Shown: positions 9,540-19,202, counted from the first letter of the stretch. The stretch: 42,926 nucleotides of DNA from Acidobacteriota bacterium (GCA_003222275.1 QHVJ01000157.1:1-42926), one strand, 5' to 3'. Program-made: numbers and translations. Notes: generated by a model not told the origin, from the letters alone.

Positions 9540-9979
9540 CGGCGTGCCTTCCCGGGCGGCGCGGACGGCGACGGCGGCGCGGACGGCGTAGCCGTTGCCG
9601 CGGCCGGGGGCCGGCCCCGGGCGGCCACGACCTTGATCGCCTCGTCGATCGGGATGTGGACGATCCCCGCCTTCCGATCGGCCCAGCCGTAGCTCGTCAG
9701 CTCCTTCTCTTCTTCCGCGCGCAGTTGCTCCAGGTCCTGCAGCGGCGCGGCTTGGAGCCGGGGCCCCGGCGGCAGCCGCCCCGCATCCTGGGCCAGGGGC
9801 GGGGGCGGCGGGTCCTGCCGCCGCTGCTGCCGGGCGAAGAGCTTGAAGAGTCCCAGCAGCACCGCGGCCGATACCCCGACGACGAGGACGAGGCCGATCG
9901 CGAAGCGCACGATGGCACCCGCGCGGACGTCGCTCTGCTCGTAGCGCACCTCGGGATGGCCGTCGCCGGGCGCGCTCAC
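9536..9979 (-). CDS. Small single-pass membrane protein in act/cox operon
   Basis: A 147-aa protein starting at GTG 9979, overlapping the actF stop (GTGA). One transmembrane helix lies at about 24-45; then come a QQRRQDPPPPP linker, an acidic helix LEQLRAEEEKELTSYG and the segment WADRKAGIVHIPIDEAIKVV, ending in an Ala/Pro/Ser/Thr-rich tail. I recognise the SYGW-D-x-x-AGIV-x-IPID pattern as recurrent in respiratory clusters of this type, but it has no named activity. Its place directly after actF suggests an ActG-like small subunit, or an assembly factor of the complex III-caa3 supercomplex. This role is inference. Confidence 0.7.
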   Translation of the reverse strand: MSAPGDGHPEVRYEQSDVRAGAIVRFAIGLVLVVGVSAAVLLGLFKLFARQQRRQDPPPPPLAQDAGRLPPGPRLQAAPLQDLEQLRAEEEKELTSYGWADRKAGIVHIPIDEAIKVVAARGRPPAAATATPSAPPSPSAPPGKARR

Positions 9980-11169
9980 GCGTGACCCTCCACGGGCTGG
10001 GCGAGGAACTCTTCGAGGTCGGGCTCGTGCTGCGGCAGCAGCGGCCTGACCTTCAGCTCCCGCGCGAACCAGTAGAGCCAGATCCCGCCCACGCCCACCG
10101 GCGCCGTCACATCCATCCAGCTCAGCGCGAGCCCGCCGCCTTTGTGCAGGTCGGGGGCCACCAGCCAGTAGAGGTCGACGAGCCGCAGGACGAAGAGGAC
10201 GCCGGCGACCCGGGCCAGCGTGGGGGCGTTGCGCTTCAGGTCCCGCGAGAGCAGGAGCAGGAAGGGCAGGACGAAATGAAAGATCAGGATCACGAACGCG
10301 AGCCACCGCCAGCCACCGTGCAGCCGCCGGATGTACCAGGGGATCTCCTCGGGGAGATTCCCCGCCCAGATGATGAGGAACTGCGAGAGGTTGACGTAGG
10401 CCCACAGCATGACGAACGCGAAGAGGAGCTTGCCGAGGTCGTGGACCACCGGGGGCCGCACCACCGGCGTGAACGGGCTCTCGTCCCGGAAGCCCACCAG
10501 CAGCACGATGACCAGCGCCATGGCCGAGAGCGCCTGGCCCACCATGAAGATGATGCCGTAGATCGTCGAGTACCAGTGCGGGTCGAGCGACATCGCCCAG
10601 TCGACGGCCGAGAACGTGATCGTGAGGCCGAGCAGCATCAGCCCCGGGCCCGACGCGCCGCGCAGCCGCCGCGCGACGCGCAGGCTTCCCGTCCGGTCGA
10701 GCTCCGCCGACCATCGGCTCAAGAGGTGAGCCAGCAGCGACCAGACCCCGAAGAAGAAGACCGCCCGGACCAGGAAGAACGGCACGTTCAGGTAGGGCTC
10801 CTTCATCCGCAGCACGGGGTCGGCGGCCATCACCCCCGGCTGCGCCCACGGGTAGATGCGCGTCACGCCGATGGCGACGGGCAGGAAGAGCAGCGCGAGA
10901 ACGGGCATCGTGCGCGCCCCCGCCTCGAGCAGCCGCCGGATCACGATGCCCCACACCCCGCCCGTGAGGTGGTTGATCATGAGCAGGGACAGGCAGCCGA
11001 TCGACACCCCGGTCCAGAAGAGGTGCGCGAAGAGCCACGAGCGCAGGAAATGGCCGAGGTCGAAGACCGCCCCGAGCAGGCTCAGGAGAACGCCGGCCGC
11101 ACCGGCCACGAGCGCCGAGCGCTGCCACCGGTCCACCCTCGCCGGCACCGGGAAGGAGCCGTCGCTCAC
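9976..11169 (-). CDS. actF: Alternative complex III subunit F, quinol-oxidising membrane subunit
   Basis: A 397-aa protein from GTG 11169 (overlaps the actE stop, GTGA) with about ten transmembrane helices. It resembles NrfD/ActC-type membrane subunits: LFAHLFWTGVSIGCL, GVTRIYPWAQPG, ITFSAVDWAMSLDPHWYST and LWAYVNLSQFLIIWAGNLPEE are the recurring ActF segments. With ActC it forms the membrane core of alternative complex III, which replaces the bc1 complex by oxidising menaquinol or another quinol and passing electrons to cytochrome c or directly to the oxidase. The C-terminus is cytoplasmic-type, charged and short. Confidence 0.9.
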   Translation of the reverse strand: MSDGSFPVPARVDRWQRSALVAGAAGVLLSLLGAVFDLGHFLRSWLFAHLFWTGVSIGCLSLLMINHLTGGVWGIVIRRLLEAGARTMPVLALLFLPVAIGVTRIYPWAQPGVMAADPVLRMKEPYLNVPFFLVRAVFFFGVWSLLAHLLSRWSAELDRTGSLRVARRLRGASGPGLMLLGLTITFSAVDWAMSLDPHWYSTIYGIIFMVGQALSAMALVIVLLVGFRDESPFTPVVRPPVVHDLGKLLFAFVMLWAYVNLSQFLIIWAGNLPEEIPWYIRRLHGGWRWLAFVILIFHFVLPFLLLLSRDLKRNAPTLARVAGVLFVLRLVDLYWLVAPDLHKGGGLALSWMDVTAPVGVGGIWLYWFARELKVRPLLPQHEPDLEEFLAQPVEGHA

Positions 11170-11738
11170 GGCGTCGCCGTCCCCTTCTCCAGCTCCGCCC
11201 GCTCGTCGGCGGGCACGTCGGCGAGAGGGACGTTCTGGCTGAGCTGCAGCGCGCGCACGTAGGCCACGATCGCCCAGCGGTCCCTCACCGGGATCTGGGC
11301 CGCGTAGTCGGGCATGGCCCCGAAGCCGTGGCTGATCGCGTCGAAGAAGTACCCGGCGGGCTGGGCCCGCAGCCGTTCGACGTGGAAGGACGAGGGCGGG
11401 CGGTAGCCCCGCCGCACGACCATGCCGTCGCCGCGCCCGAGCAGGCCGTGGCACGGCGAGCAGTAGATGCGGTAGCGCTCCTGGCCGCGGCGCAGCAGCG
11501 CCTCGTCGACAGGGACGGGAAACGTGTCGGCGAAAACGGTGCCGCTCTTGCCGGAGAACAGCAGGTTGTCCTCGTGGAGCTGTCCGCGGCCCACGGTGCC
11601 CGCGACCTGCGGCCGGGCCGAGCGCTCGTCGCCGAAGAACGTGCTCTTCCGGAAGGGCCGGTACTTCGGCTGGTCCTGCATGTCCCGGCGGCACGCGATC
11701 AACAGGAACATCCCGCAGAGAACGCAGAGCCGCTTCAT
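11166..11738 (-). CDS. actE: Alternative complex III subunit E, monoheme cytochrome c lipoprotein
   Basis: A 190-aa lipoprotein: MKRLCVLCGMFLLIAC gives a lipobox with modified Cys16. A single heme site CSPCH lies at 93-97, and Met142 in AMPDYAAQIP is the probable axial ligand. ActE is a periplasmic electron carrier of alternative complex III and is thought to pass electrons towards the oxidase. The start ATG 11738 overlaps the actD stop (ATGA); the longer frame to 11789 starts inside actD and is rejected. Confidence 0.92.
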   Translation of the reverse strand: MKRLCVLCGMFLLIACRRDMQDQPKYRPFRKSTFFGDERSARPQVAGTVGRGQLHEDNLLFSGKSGTVFADTFPVPVDEALLRRGQERYRIYCSPCHGLLGRGDGMVVRRGYRPPSSFHVERLRAQPAGYFFDAISHGFGAMPDYAAQIPVRDRWAIVAYVRALQLSQNVPLADVPADERAELEKGTATP

Positions 11739-12267
11739 TGTTCGACTTCCGAGACGACCCTCGGTCCCAGACTGAGCAGGAAGCTCCACGTGCGATCGGG
11801 GTCGAACTTCGGATCGCTCGCTTCGATGCAGATGAAGAAGCGGTCCTTGGTGGCGAGGGCGAAGGTGGGCACGTTGAAGACCGGATGGTACGGCTCCGGC
11901 AGCCCGTTGAGCGCGAGCATCCCCAGCACGGCGGTGAGGGCCGCGAAGAGGATCGTGGTCTCGAAGGCGGGAGGAATGAAGGCGGGCCAGCTGTGGAAGG
12001 GCTTGCCCCCGATGTTCATCGGGTACTCGATGACCGACGCCCAGTACTCGAGGCCGTACCCCGCCACCAGCCCCGTGACACCGCCGAGGAGCACGAGCAG
12101 AGGCAAGCGCGAATGGTGGAGGCCGAGGGCCTCGGTCAGCGCCTCGAGCGGGTAGGGCGAGAAGGCGTCGATCTTGCGGTAGCCCGCCTCGTGGACCTTG
12201 CGGGCGGCGGCGACGACCTCCGTGGGGTCGCTGAATTCGGCCATGAGGCCGTAGAGGCCGGGCCGCG

Positions 12268-12271
<4 letters not shown>
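11735..12271 (-). CDS. actD: Alternative complex III subunit D (DUF3341)
   Basis: A 178-aa protein of the DUF3341 family: LYGLMAEFSDPTEVVAAARK at the N-terminus, then AGYRKIDAFSPYPLEAL, two transmembrane helices (about 57-80 and 98-120) and a C-terminal domain ending in SLGPRVVSEVEQ. It is a membrane subunit without cofactors that helps hold the complex together. The start is GTG 12271, overlapping the actC stop (GTGA); ATG 12244 would remove the conserved LYGL and is less likely. Confidence 0.9.
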
Positions 12272-13657
<1,386 letters not shown>

Positions 13658-13665
<8 letters not shown>

Positions 13666-16600
13666 GCGGCATCTCCGGGTTGGGATTCCGCACCGACGCG
13701 AGGTACGTCGTGCGCGGGCGCGTGTTCAGCTCCCCGAGCAGGGCGTAGTTCCGCGGCTCGGCCTTCAGCCGCGAGACACGGCTCTGCCGGTCGTTGACGT
13801 CGCCGAACACGATGGCCTCGCCGGGGCAGGCCTGCTGGCAGGCAGTCTTGATCTCCCCGTCGCGGATGGGCCGGCCCTCGTTGCGCGCGTCGATGCGGGC
13901 CCGGCTGATGCGCTGGACGCAGTACGTGCACTTCTCCATCACCCCGCGGCTGCGCACCGTGACCTCCGGGTTGCGCATGAGCTTGAACGTGGGAGTGTCC
14001 CAGTCCTGGTACAGGAAGAAGTTGAACCGGCGCACCTTGTAGGGGCAGTTGTTCGAACAGTAGCGCGTGCCCACGCAGCGGTTGTAGACCATGTCGTTGA
14101 GGCCCTCGTCGCTGTGGACGGTGGCGGCGACCGGGCAGACGACCTCGCAGGGGGCGTTCTCGCAGTGCATGCACGGCAACGGCTGATGGTGGGTCTCGAG
14201 GGTCTCGGGCTTCGCGGGATCGCCCGAATAGTATCGGTCGACGCGGATCCAGTGCATCTCGCGGCCGCGAGCCACCTGGTCCTTGCCCACCACGGGGATG
14301 TTGTTCTCGGACTGGCACGCCGCCATGCACGCGTTGCACCCCACGCACGAGTTGAGGTCGATGCTCATGCCCCATGCGTGACCGTCGTACTTGTGGGGAG
14401 GGTACAGCGTCAGGTCGCGGGGCGGATCCTCCCCCACCTCCTGCGCGAAGGCCGGATCCTTCTCGTACTCCTCCAGGCTCGCCGACCGCACGACGGGGCG
14501 GCCTTCCATGCTCCAGTGGTCCTGCGTGCACGCCAGGCGGTACCGCTCGCCCGTGCGGCGCGCCTCCGCTCCGCCCGCCCATGACGGCGCCGCGCTCGTG
14601 CGCAGCGTGTACGCGTTGAAGCCGACGCCGGTCCCGACCCGGCCCGCCCGCCGGCGTCCGTACCCCAGGTGGAGCGTCAGGGAGCCCTCGGCATGGCCAG
14701 GGACGATCCACGCCGGCGCCTTCACGCTGCGGCCCTCGAGACGGATCTCGACGACGTCGGTGTGCGAGCCGAGGCTGTCGCGCTCGATGGAGATCCCGAG
14801 GCTGCGTGCGGTCTCCGGGCCCATGAGGGCGGCGTTGTCCCACGTCAGCTTGGTGAGCGGCTTCGGCAGCTCCTGAAGCCAGCCGTTGTTGGCGTGGCGT
14901 CCATCGTGGACGGACGGGTCGGGGCGGAACGCGATCTCGAGCCCCGCCTCCACCGGCCGCGCCGCGGCGCGGCCCCAATCTCCCGGCGTCACCGCCGGCG
15001 TCAGGGACGGGGCCGCCGGGAGCCCGGCGACGAACCCGTCGTGCAGCGCGCGGCGCCACGCGGTCTCGAAGTCGGCCCCCATCGGCTGCGTGCTCCAGTA
15101 CTCGCGCACGAGGTCGTACCCGGACCGCTCGGGACGCGCCGAGAAGGCGGCCAGCATCTCGTGCGCGGACTTGGCCGCGGGATAGAGCGGCGCGATGAGC
15201 GGCTGGAGGAGCGTGACCGTCCCGTCGACGGCGCGCGCGTCGCTCCAGGCCTCGAGGGGATGGGTCTCGGGCACCTGCCAGTGACAGCGCTCGGCGGTCT
15301 CGTCGTCGTGGAGGCCGAGATGGACGCGCAACGGCACCTTGTCCATCCTGGCGGCGAAGTCGAGGTCGGCGGGCGCGGTGAAGACCGCGTTGCCTCCGAA
15401 GGTCACGAGAAGAGAGACCGCCCCCCGGTCCATGTCGGCCGCGAGCTCCTGGAGCGAGGCGAGCTGATCGACCGGGCTCGCCTCCACCGGCGCGCGGTAG
15501 AGGACCGTCTTTCCCCCGTTGCCGAGCTTCGCGTTGATCGCGTGCGCGAGCGCATGGACGGCCGGGGTCTGGTACTCCCCCGGGACCACCACCGAGGAGC
15601 CGGCGTGCGCCTGCAGGTCCTTGGCGAGCGCCTGCACCCAGGCCGCGCGCGGCGAGCCGGGGCCGAAGGCGGGGGAGGCCTCGGCGCCCACTCCGACCCC
15701 AGCCGCCAGCGCCCTCGTGAACTCTTCGACCTCGGACGGCTTCAGCGGAAGACGGTGGTCGGCGAGCGCGCCCGCCAGCGTCGGCGTGCACTCCACCGCG
15801 TAGAGGCGGCTCATTTCCTTCTGGCCACCCTCGAGCTTGCGGCGGGAGGTGAACTCGCGGATGCTCCGCAGGTTGGCGGGGCCATCGGAGACGAAGTCGG
15901 CGTCGAGGCATACGACGACGTCGGCGTCCAGACGGTACTCCGTCTCCACCGGCCGGCCGAACGCCAGCATCGCCCCCGCCCGCGACGCGTCCCGGCCGGC
16001 GGGCTCCCACTGGTGCCACTTCGCGCCGGGGAAATCGGCGAGGAAGCCCTTGATCTGCGCGGCGAGAGTGGGGGACGTGACCGTCTCGGTGAGCAGCCGG
16101 ATCCCTCCCCCCTGGAGCGGCCGCTGGGCGTCGAGGGCCGACTTCATGCTCGCGAGGAAGGAGCCCCACGGAAGGATCTCGCCGATATGGGTGAGGGTCT
16201 GCGAGCGGTCGGGATCATAGAGGTCGAGGATCGACGCCTGCCCGCGGGCGTCGGTGGCGCCGAGGCTCGCCGGGTGGTCGGGGTTGCCTTCGATCTTGGT
16301 GGGGCGGCCGAGGTGGCTCTCGACGAGGACGCCCTTGGCGTAGCCGCCGTCGAGGACCGCGGTGGCGAAGAAGAGCGGGCGTCCGGCGACCACGTCCTCC
16401 GGCGGCTTCACGTAGGGGACGACCTTCTCCTCCGGCTGGCGGGTGCAGGCGGTGAGGCCGGCGAGCGCGAGCGAGGCCCCCATCAGCGTCAGGAACTGCC
16501 GGCGGCCGACGGGATCGTCGAAGAGCGAGGCCTGCTCGGGGAACTCGCGCCGGAGCATCTCCTCGATCGCAGGGTCGCCCGCCAGCTCCTCCAGGCTCTT

Positions 16601-16696
16601 CCAGTACGTGCGGCCCCGCACCCCCTCCAGCCTACGGCGGACTCCCGCCAGCTCCACCGGCACGCCTTTCATGTCGTCGTTCGCGTCGCGCGTCAT
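13658..16696 (-). CDS. actB: Alternative complex III subunit B, molybdopterin-like/Fe-S fusion
   Basis: A 1012-aa subunit. A twin-arginine signal is at about 53-73 (RRQFLTLMGASLALAGLTAC), so the folded protein is exported to the periplasm. Residues about 85-760 form a molybdopterin-oxidoreductase-like domain which in this family carries no molybdenum. The C-terminal part (about 775-1012) is a PsrB-like ferredoxin domain with four Cys groups: CVGCNACMAAC, CMHCENAPCEVVCP, CVGTRYCSNNCP (Thr in place of one Cys, the pattern of a 3Fe-4S centre) and CTYC paired with ACQQACP. Electrons from quinol pass through these clusters to ActA and ActE. ATG 16696 overlaps the actA stop (ATGA). Confidence 0.95.
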
Positions 16697-17343
16697 CGGT
16701 GGCACGTGGAGCAGCTCGTCCGGGTGTGGATGCCGTATTCCTTCACGAGCCGGCTCCCCAGCGCACGCTGGTCCGCGGGGGGCTCGTAGGCGGCGTCGAA
16801 GACCGCGGCCTGCGGGCGCACGTAACGTTCGGGTTGGCGGTGGCACTGCAGGCACCACTCCATCTGCAGCGAGGCGGCCTGGGCCATGAGCGGCATGCGG
16901 TCCACCCGCCCGTGGCAGGTCGAGCAGCCCACGCCGCGGTTCACGTGGGCCGAGTGGTCGAAGTACACGAAATCGGGCAGGTCGTTGACCTTCGTCCACT
17001 CGATCGAGGTGTCGTTGCGAAAGCTGGCCCGCACCGGCTCCAGCATCGGGCTGTTGCTCCAGATCTGGGAATGGCAATTCATGCAGGTCTTGGTCGGCGG
17101 GATGCCCGCGGTGGCCGACACTTCCACCGAGGTGTGGCAGTAGCGGCAGTCGATGCCCATGCCCCCGACGTGGTGCTGGTGGCTGAACGGCACCGGCTGC
17201 TCGCGCGCCACGCCTTCCTGGGTCACGTACGGCGAGCGGTTGACCTCGACCGTCACCCACAGCGCGCCGACGACCAGGAACAGCGCCCCGAAGATGCTCA
17301 GCTTGGAAAGGGTATTGGTACTGTGATGGAAGGTCTGGGACAT
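16693..17343 (-). CDS. actA: Alternative complex III subunit A, pentaheme cytochrome c
   Basis: A 216-aa protein with an N-terminal membrane anchor (about 16-34) and five CxxCH heme sites: CRYCH 66-70, CMNCH 87-91, CSTCH 140-144, CLQCH 164-168 and CSTCH 211-215. It is the pentaheme subunit of alternative complex III and relays electrons in the periplasm. The start is ATG 17343; a TTG at 17364 would add seven residues but would put a 16-bp palindrome into the coding region. It is the first gene of the operon and is separated from upp by 170 bp holding a module A repeat. Confidence 0.95.
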   Translation of the reverse strand: MSQTFHHSTNTLSKLSIFGALFLVVGALWVTVEVNRSPYVTQEGVAREQPVPFSHQHHVGGMGIDCRYCHTSVEVSATAGIPPTKTCMNCHSQIWSNSPMLEPVRASFRNDTSIEWTKVNDLPDFVYFDHSAHVNRGVGCSTCHGRVDRMPLMAQAASLQMEWCLQCHRQPERYVRPQAAVFDAAYEPPADQRALGSRLVKEYGIHTRTSCSTCHR

Positions 17344-17347
17344 GCGG

Positions 17348-17363
17348 TGGCTCGCGCGAGCCA
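17348..17363. promoter_or_regulatory. 16-bp perfect palindrome in front of actA
   Basis: TGGCTCGCGCGAGCCA ends 4 bp upstream of the actA ATG, where a ribosome binding site would be expected; no AGGAGG is present there. It could be an operator for a dimeric regulator, or a hairpin that hides the start of the respiratory operon mRNA. Perfect 16-mers are expected a couple of times per 43 kb at this GC, so position is the main argument. Confidence 0.35.
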
Positions 17364-17435
17364 ATCTACATCATCGGTGGTCAGTGAGGGGCGGAGAATT
17401 CGTTACGGCTCGGGAGGGGGTCAAGGAGCTAGGAG

Positions 17436-17513
17436 CCGCGAGCGAAGCGCGATTCACTCGCGCGGAGCGAGCGGGGGGTCTGGGGGGTGCGCCGCTAGCA
17501 CCCCCCAGCTCAA
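17436..17513 (+). repeat. Module A repeat, copy 2 (two hairpins)
   Basis: Hairpin 1 is GCGCGA 17447-17452, loop TTCAC, TCGCGC 17458-17463; the third pair is C-G, where other full copies have G-C. Hairpin 2 is CTGGGGGGTGC 17480-17490, loop GCCGCTA, GCACCCCCCAG 17498-17508, an 11-bp perfect stem. On the minus strand the element starts (TTGAGC) directly after the TAA stop of upp, so it may serve as the upp terminator; no T-run follows. Confidence 0.88.
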
Positions 17514-18134
17514 TTACGTCCCGAACAGACGGTCACCAAAATCACCGAGGCCCGGCACGATGTATTTCCGGTCGTTGAGCGCACGGTCGAGGGCCGCGGT
17601 GTAGACGATGGCCTCCGGCACCACCGATTCCAGGTGCGCCACACCCTCGGGCGCGGCGACGATCGACAGCAGCCGCACCTGCCGCGCGCCCAGCCCGCGC
17701 AGGCCGTCCACCGCCATCGCCGCCGACCCGCCGGTGGCGAGCATGGGATCGAGGAGGAACACCACCGCGTTCCCGAGGTCCTTCGGCACCTTCTCGTAGT
17801 AGCGGCGGGCGGCCGCCGTCTCCTCGTTGCGCTCGAGGCCGAAGTAGCCCACCTGCGCCTCGGGTACCAGCTCGAGGAAGGCCTCCAGCATCCCGAGGCC
17901 GGCGCGCAGGACGGGGACGGCCACCACGCGCGACGCGATCCGCCGTACGACCGTGCGCTCGAGCGGCGTCTCCACTTCCGTCGGGGCGAGGGCGAGGTCG
18001 CGGGTGGCCTCCGCGGCGAGGAGGAGGCTCACGCGGCGCGCGAGCCGGCGGAACTCGTCGCAGGGAGTCTGGCGGTCGCGTAGCCGCGCCAGGCTGTCCT
18101 CGATCACCGGATGGGCGACCAGCCGGAGCGGCAT
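17514..18134 (-). CDS. upp: Uracil phosphoribosyltransferase
   Basis: A 206-aa salvage enzyme converting uracil and PRPP to UMP. Family features: VPVLRAGLGMLEAFLELVP, QVGYFGLERNEET, the PRPP-binding loop VVFLLDPMLATGGSA and the C-terminal uracil-binding signature YIVPGLGDFGDRLFGT. The start chosen is ATG 18134 (MPLRLVAHP); GTG 18152 would add six residues. A TATCCT box at 18144-18149 on the minus strand, 9 bp before the ATG, could be a -10 box and would give an almost leaderless mRNA. It is divergent from the 85-aa gene. Confidence 0.96.
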   Translation of the reverse strand: MPLRLVAHPVIEDSLARLRDRQTPCDEFRRLARRVSLLLAAEATRDLALAPTEVETPLERTVVRRIASRVVAVPVLRAGLGMLEAFLELVPEAQVGYFGLERNEETAAARRYYEKVPKDLGNAVVFLLDPMLATGGSAAMAVDGLRGLGARQVRLLSIVAAPEGVAHLESVVPEAIVYTAALDRALNDRKYIVPGLGDFGDRLFGT

Positions 18135-18161
18135 GCGGCGCGAGGATAGCACACGCCTTCG

Positions 18162-18222
18162 TTGACTCCGCGGCCGCAGGAGGGTACCGTCGAGTCAGAG
18201 ACCCTCCTTCGAAAGCGGCCGC
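18162..18222 (+). promoter_or_regulatory. Promoter-like boxes and long inverted repeat between upp and small gene
   Basis: TTGACT (18162-18167) is followed after 17 bp by TACCGT (18185-18190), a weak promoter pair. Overlapping it is an inverted repeat: AGGAGGGT at 18178-18185 and ACCCTCCT at 18201-18208, flanked on both sides by GCGGCCGC (18170-18177 and 18215-18222). In RNA this could fold into a stem of 8 plus 8 bp with a 6-nt bulge. No known riboswitch or attenuator pattern was recognised. Confidence 0.35.
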
Positions 18223-18242
18223 AGGCCACAGAGGTACGGGTC

Positions 18243-18500
18243 ATGGGCAGCTACGCGGGGCCGATCCCCAAGATCACCATCGATGCCGGCAGCGCGTGCG
18301 ACCGCGAATGCGTCGAGTCCATCGTGCGCGAGGCCCTCAAGTTCCGCCCGCAATCGGAGCCGTGGGCGGTGATCCTCCACGAGACTCGCCCCGGCTGGTC
18401 GGTCTTCATCGACGGTCCCGACGAGCCGCTGTGCGCAGAGATCAAGTCGCGGCTGGCCGCCGCCGGCTACGCGCCCATACCCGGACCCTGCCCGCAGTAA
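18243..18500 (+). CDS. Hypothetical protein, 85 aa
   Basis: The start ATG 18243 has AGAGGT seven bases upstream. A TTG at 18162 in frame would give 112 residues but would run through the inverted repeat. The protein starts MGSYAGPIPKITIDAG, contains SACDRECVESIVREAL (a possible CxxxC metal or disulfide pair), then a beta-rich part PWAVILHETRPGWSVFIDGP and a C-terminal helix. No signal peptide or membrane segment. I do not recognise the family. The alternating alpha-beta pattern suggests a small compact cytoplasmic domain. It ends 17 bp before the DUF507 pair. Confidence 0.55.
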   Translation: MGSYAGPIPKITIDAGSACDRECVESIVREALKFRPQSEPWAVILHETRPGWSVFIDGPDEPLCAEIKSRLAAAGYAPIPGPCPQ

Positions 18501-18502
18501 GT

Positions 18503-18508
18503 TATACT
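18503..18508 (+). promoter_or_regulatory. TATACT -10-like box before DUF507 gene 1
   Basis: TATACT lies 9 bp before the ATG at 18518. Transcription would start at or within a few bases of the start codon, so the mRNA would be leaderless or nearly so; no Shine-Dalgarno sequence is present. No clear -35 box was seen. Confidence 0.35.
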
Positions 18509-18517
18509 CACCCTTCG

Positions 18518-18796
18518 ATGCGGCTGACCTCCGACGAGATCGAGTACATCTCCCGCAAGATCGTGAAGACCCTCTCCGCGGAGGGCAAGCTCGAGATGGA
18601 CTCCAACGCCCGCGTCGTGGAGGCCATCGGCCGGGTGATCACCGACGAGCTCATGGTCGAGGACAAGCTCAACGAGGAGGTCCGCGAGGTCCTCATCCAG
18701 CACGCTTCCGAGATGGAGCGGTCGAACATCACCTACACCGAGATGTTCAAGATGGTGAAGAAGAAGCTGGCGCGGGAGAAGGGCATCATCCTGTGA
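18518..18796 (+). CDS. DUF507 family protein (first of tandem pair)
   Basis: A 92-aa, highly charged, helical protein: MRLTSDEIEYISRKIVKTL at the start, then EVREVLIQHASEMERSN and a Lys-rich end MFKMVKKKLAREKGIIL. It matches DUF507, short cytoplasmic proteins of unknown function found in several deep-branching phyla. No catalytic residues. The second DUF507 gene follows after 16 bp, so the two are probably co-translated and may form a heterodimer (inference). Confidence 0.85.
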   Translation: MRLTSDEIEYISRKIVKTLSAEGKLEMDSNARVVEAIGRVITDELMVEDKLNEEVREVLIQHASEMERSNITYTEMFKMVKKKLAREKGIIL

Positions 18797-18812
18797 CCGC
18801 CGAAGGGGGCCG

Positions 18813-19097
18813 GTGAAGCTCTCCCGGGAGAAGGTCATCCGGCTCTCCCATCTCATCTTCAACCAGCTCAACCAGGACGAGGAGGTCGAGTTCTACGCCG
18901 ATCCCCAGGAGATCCGCCAGGAGATCTTCAAGATCATCTCCGACGAGATGCGGTCCGACGAGGCCATCGACGCCCTCGTGCGGAGGAAGATCGAGAGCCA
19001 GAAGCGACCGATCGTGGAAGGCTCGGACGAGTGGGACGTCCTCTATCGCAAGTACTACGAAGAAGAAGTGACCCGCCATCGCAAGGTGATGCCCTAG
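18813..19097 (+). CDS. DUF507 family protein (second of tandem pair)
   Basis: A 94-aa helical protein starting with GTG at 18813: MKLSREKVIRLSHLIFNQL, then EVEFYADPQEIRQEIFKII, DEMRSDEAIDALVRRKIES and the C-terminal DVLYRKYYEEEVTRHRK. It is clearly related in layout to the preceding protein (N-terminal helix, DEx-x-D helix, basic C-terminal helix) and belongs to the same DUF507 family. GGGGGCCGG upstream is a poor ribosome binding site, which fits coupling to gene 1. It is convergent with the glycosidase gene. Confidence 0.85.
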   Translation: MKLSREKVIRLSHLIFNQLNQDEEVEFYADPQEIRQEIFKIISDEMRSDEAIDALVRRKIESQKRPIVEGSDEWDVLYRKYYEEEVTRHRKVMP

Positions 19098-19145
19098 GCT
19101 CTGCAGCGGGCGCGGGGCGCGCGCTCTCTCGTTACTTCCTTCCCG

Positions 19146-19193
19146 GTCTCTGCGGCCTCTGCGCGTCCTCTGCGGCCTCTGCGTTGAAAGGCA
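19146..19193 (-). repeat. Module B repeat, copy 2
   Basis: Two copies of CTCTGCGGCCTCTGCG joined by CGTC, followed by TTGAAAGGCA. It stands alone here, without module A, in the gap between convergent genes, 9 bp after the stop codon of the glycosidase-like gene. Confidence 0.88.
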
Positions 19194-19202
19194 ATGCCCG
19201 CT

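Noticed and set aside
14669-16789. Long plus-strand frames opposite actB and the cox genes (for example 706 codons)
   Set aside because: Arg/His/Glu-rich shadows typical of high-GC DNA, without ribosome binding sites or recognisable domains.
17344-17364. TTG 17364 as actA start
   Set aside because: It would place the 16-bp palindrome in the coding sequence, has no ribosome binding site and only adds MARASHR before a good ATG.
17419-17424. TTGACC on the minus strand as -35 box of the actA promoter
   Set aside because: No acceptable -10 hexamer lies 16-18 bp downstream; the true promoter was not identified.
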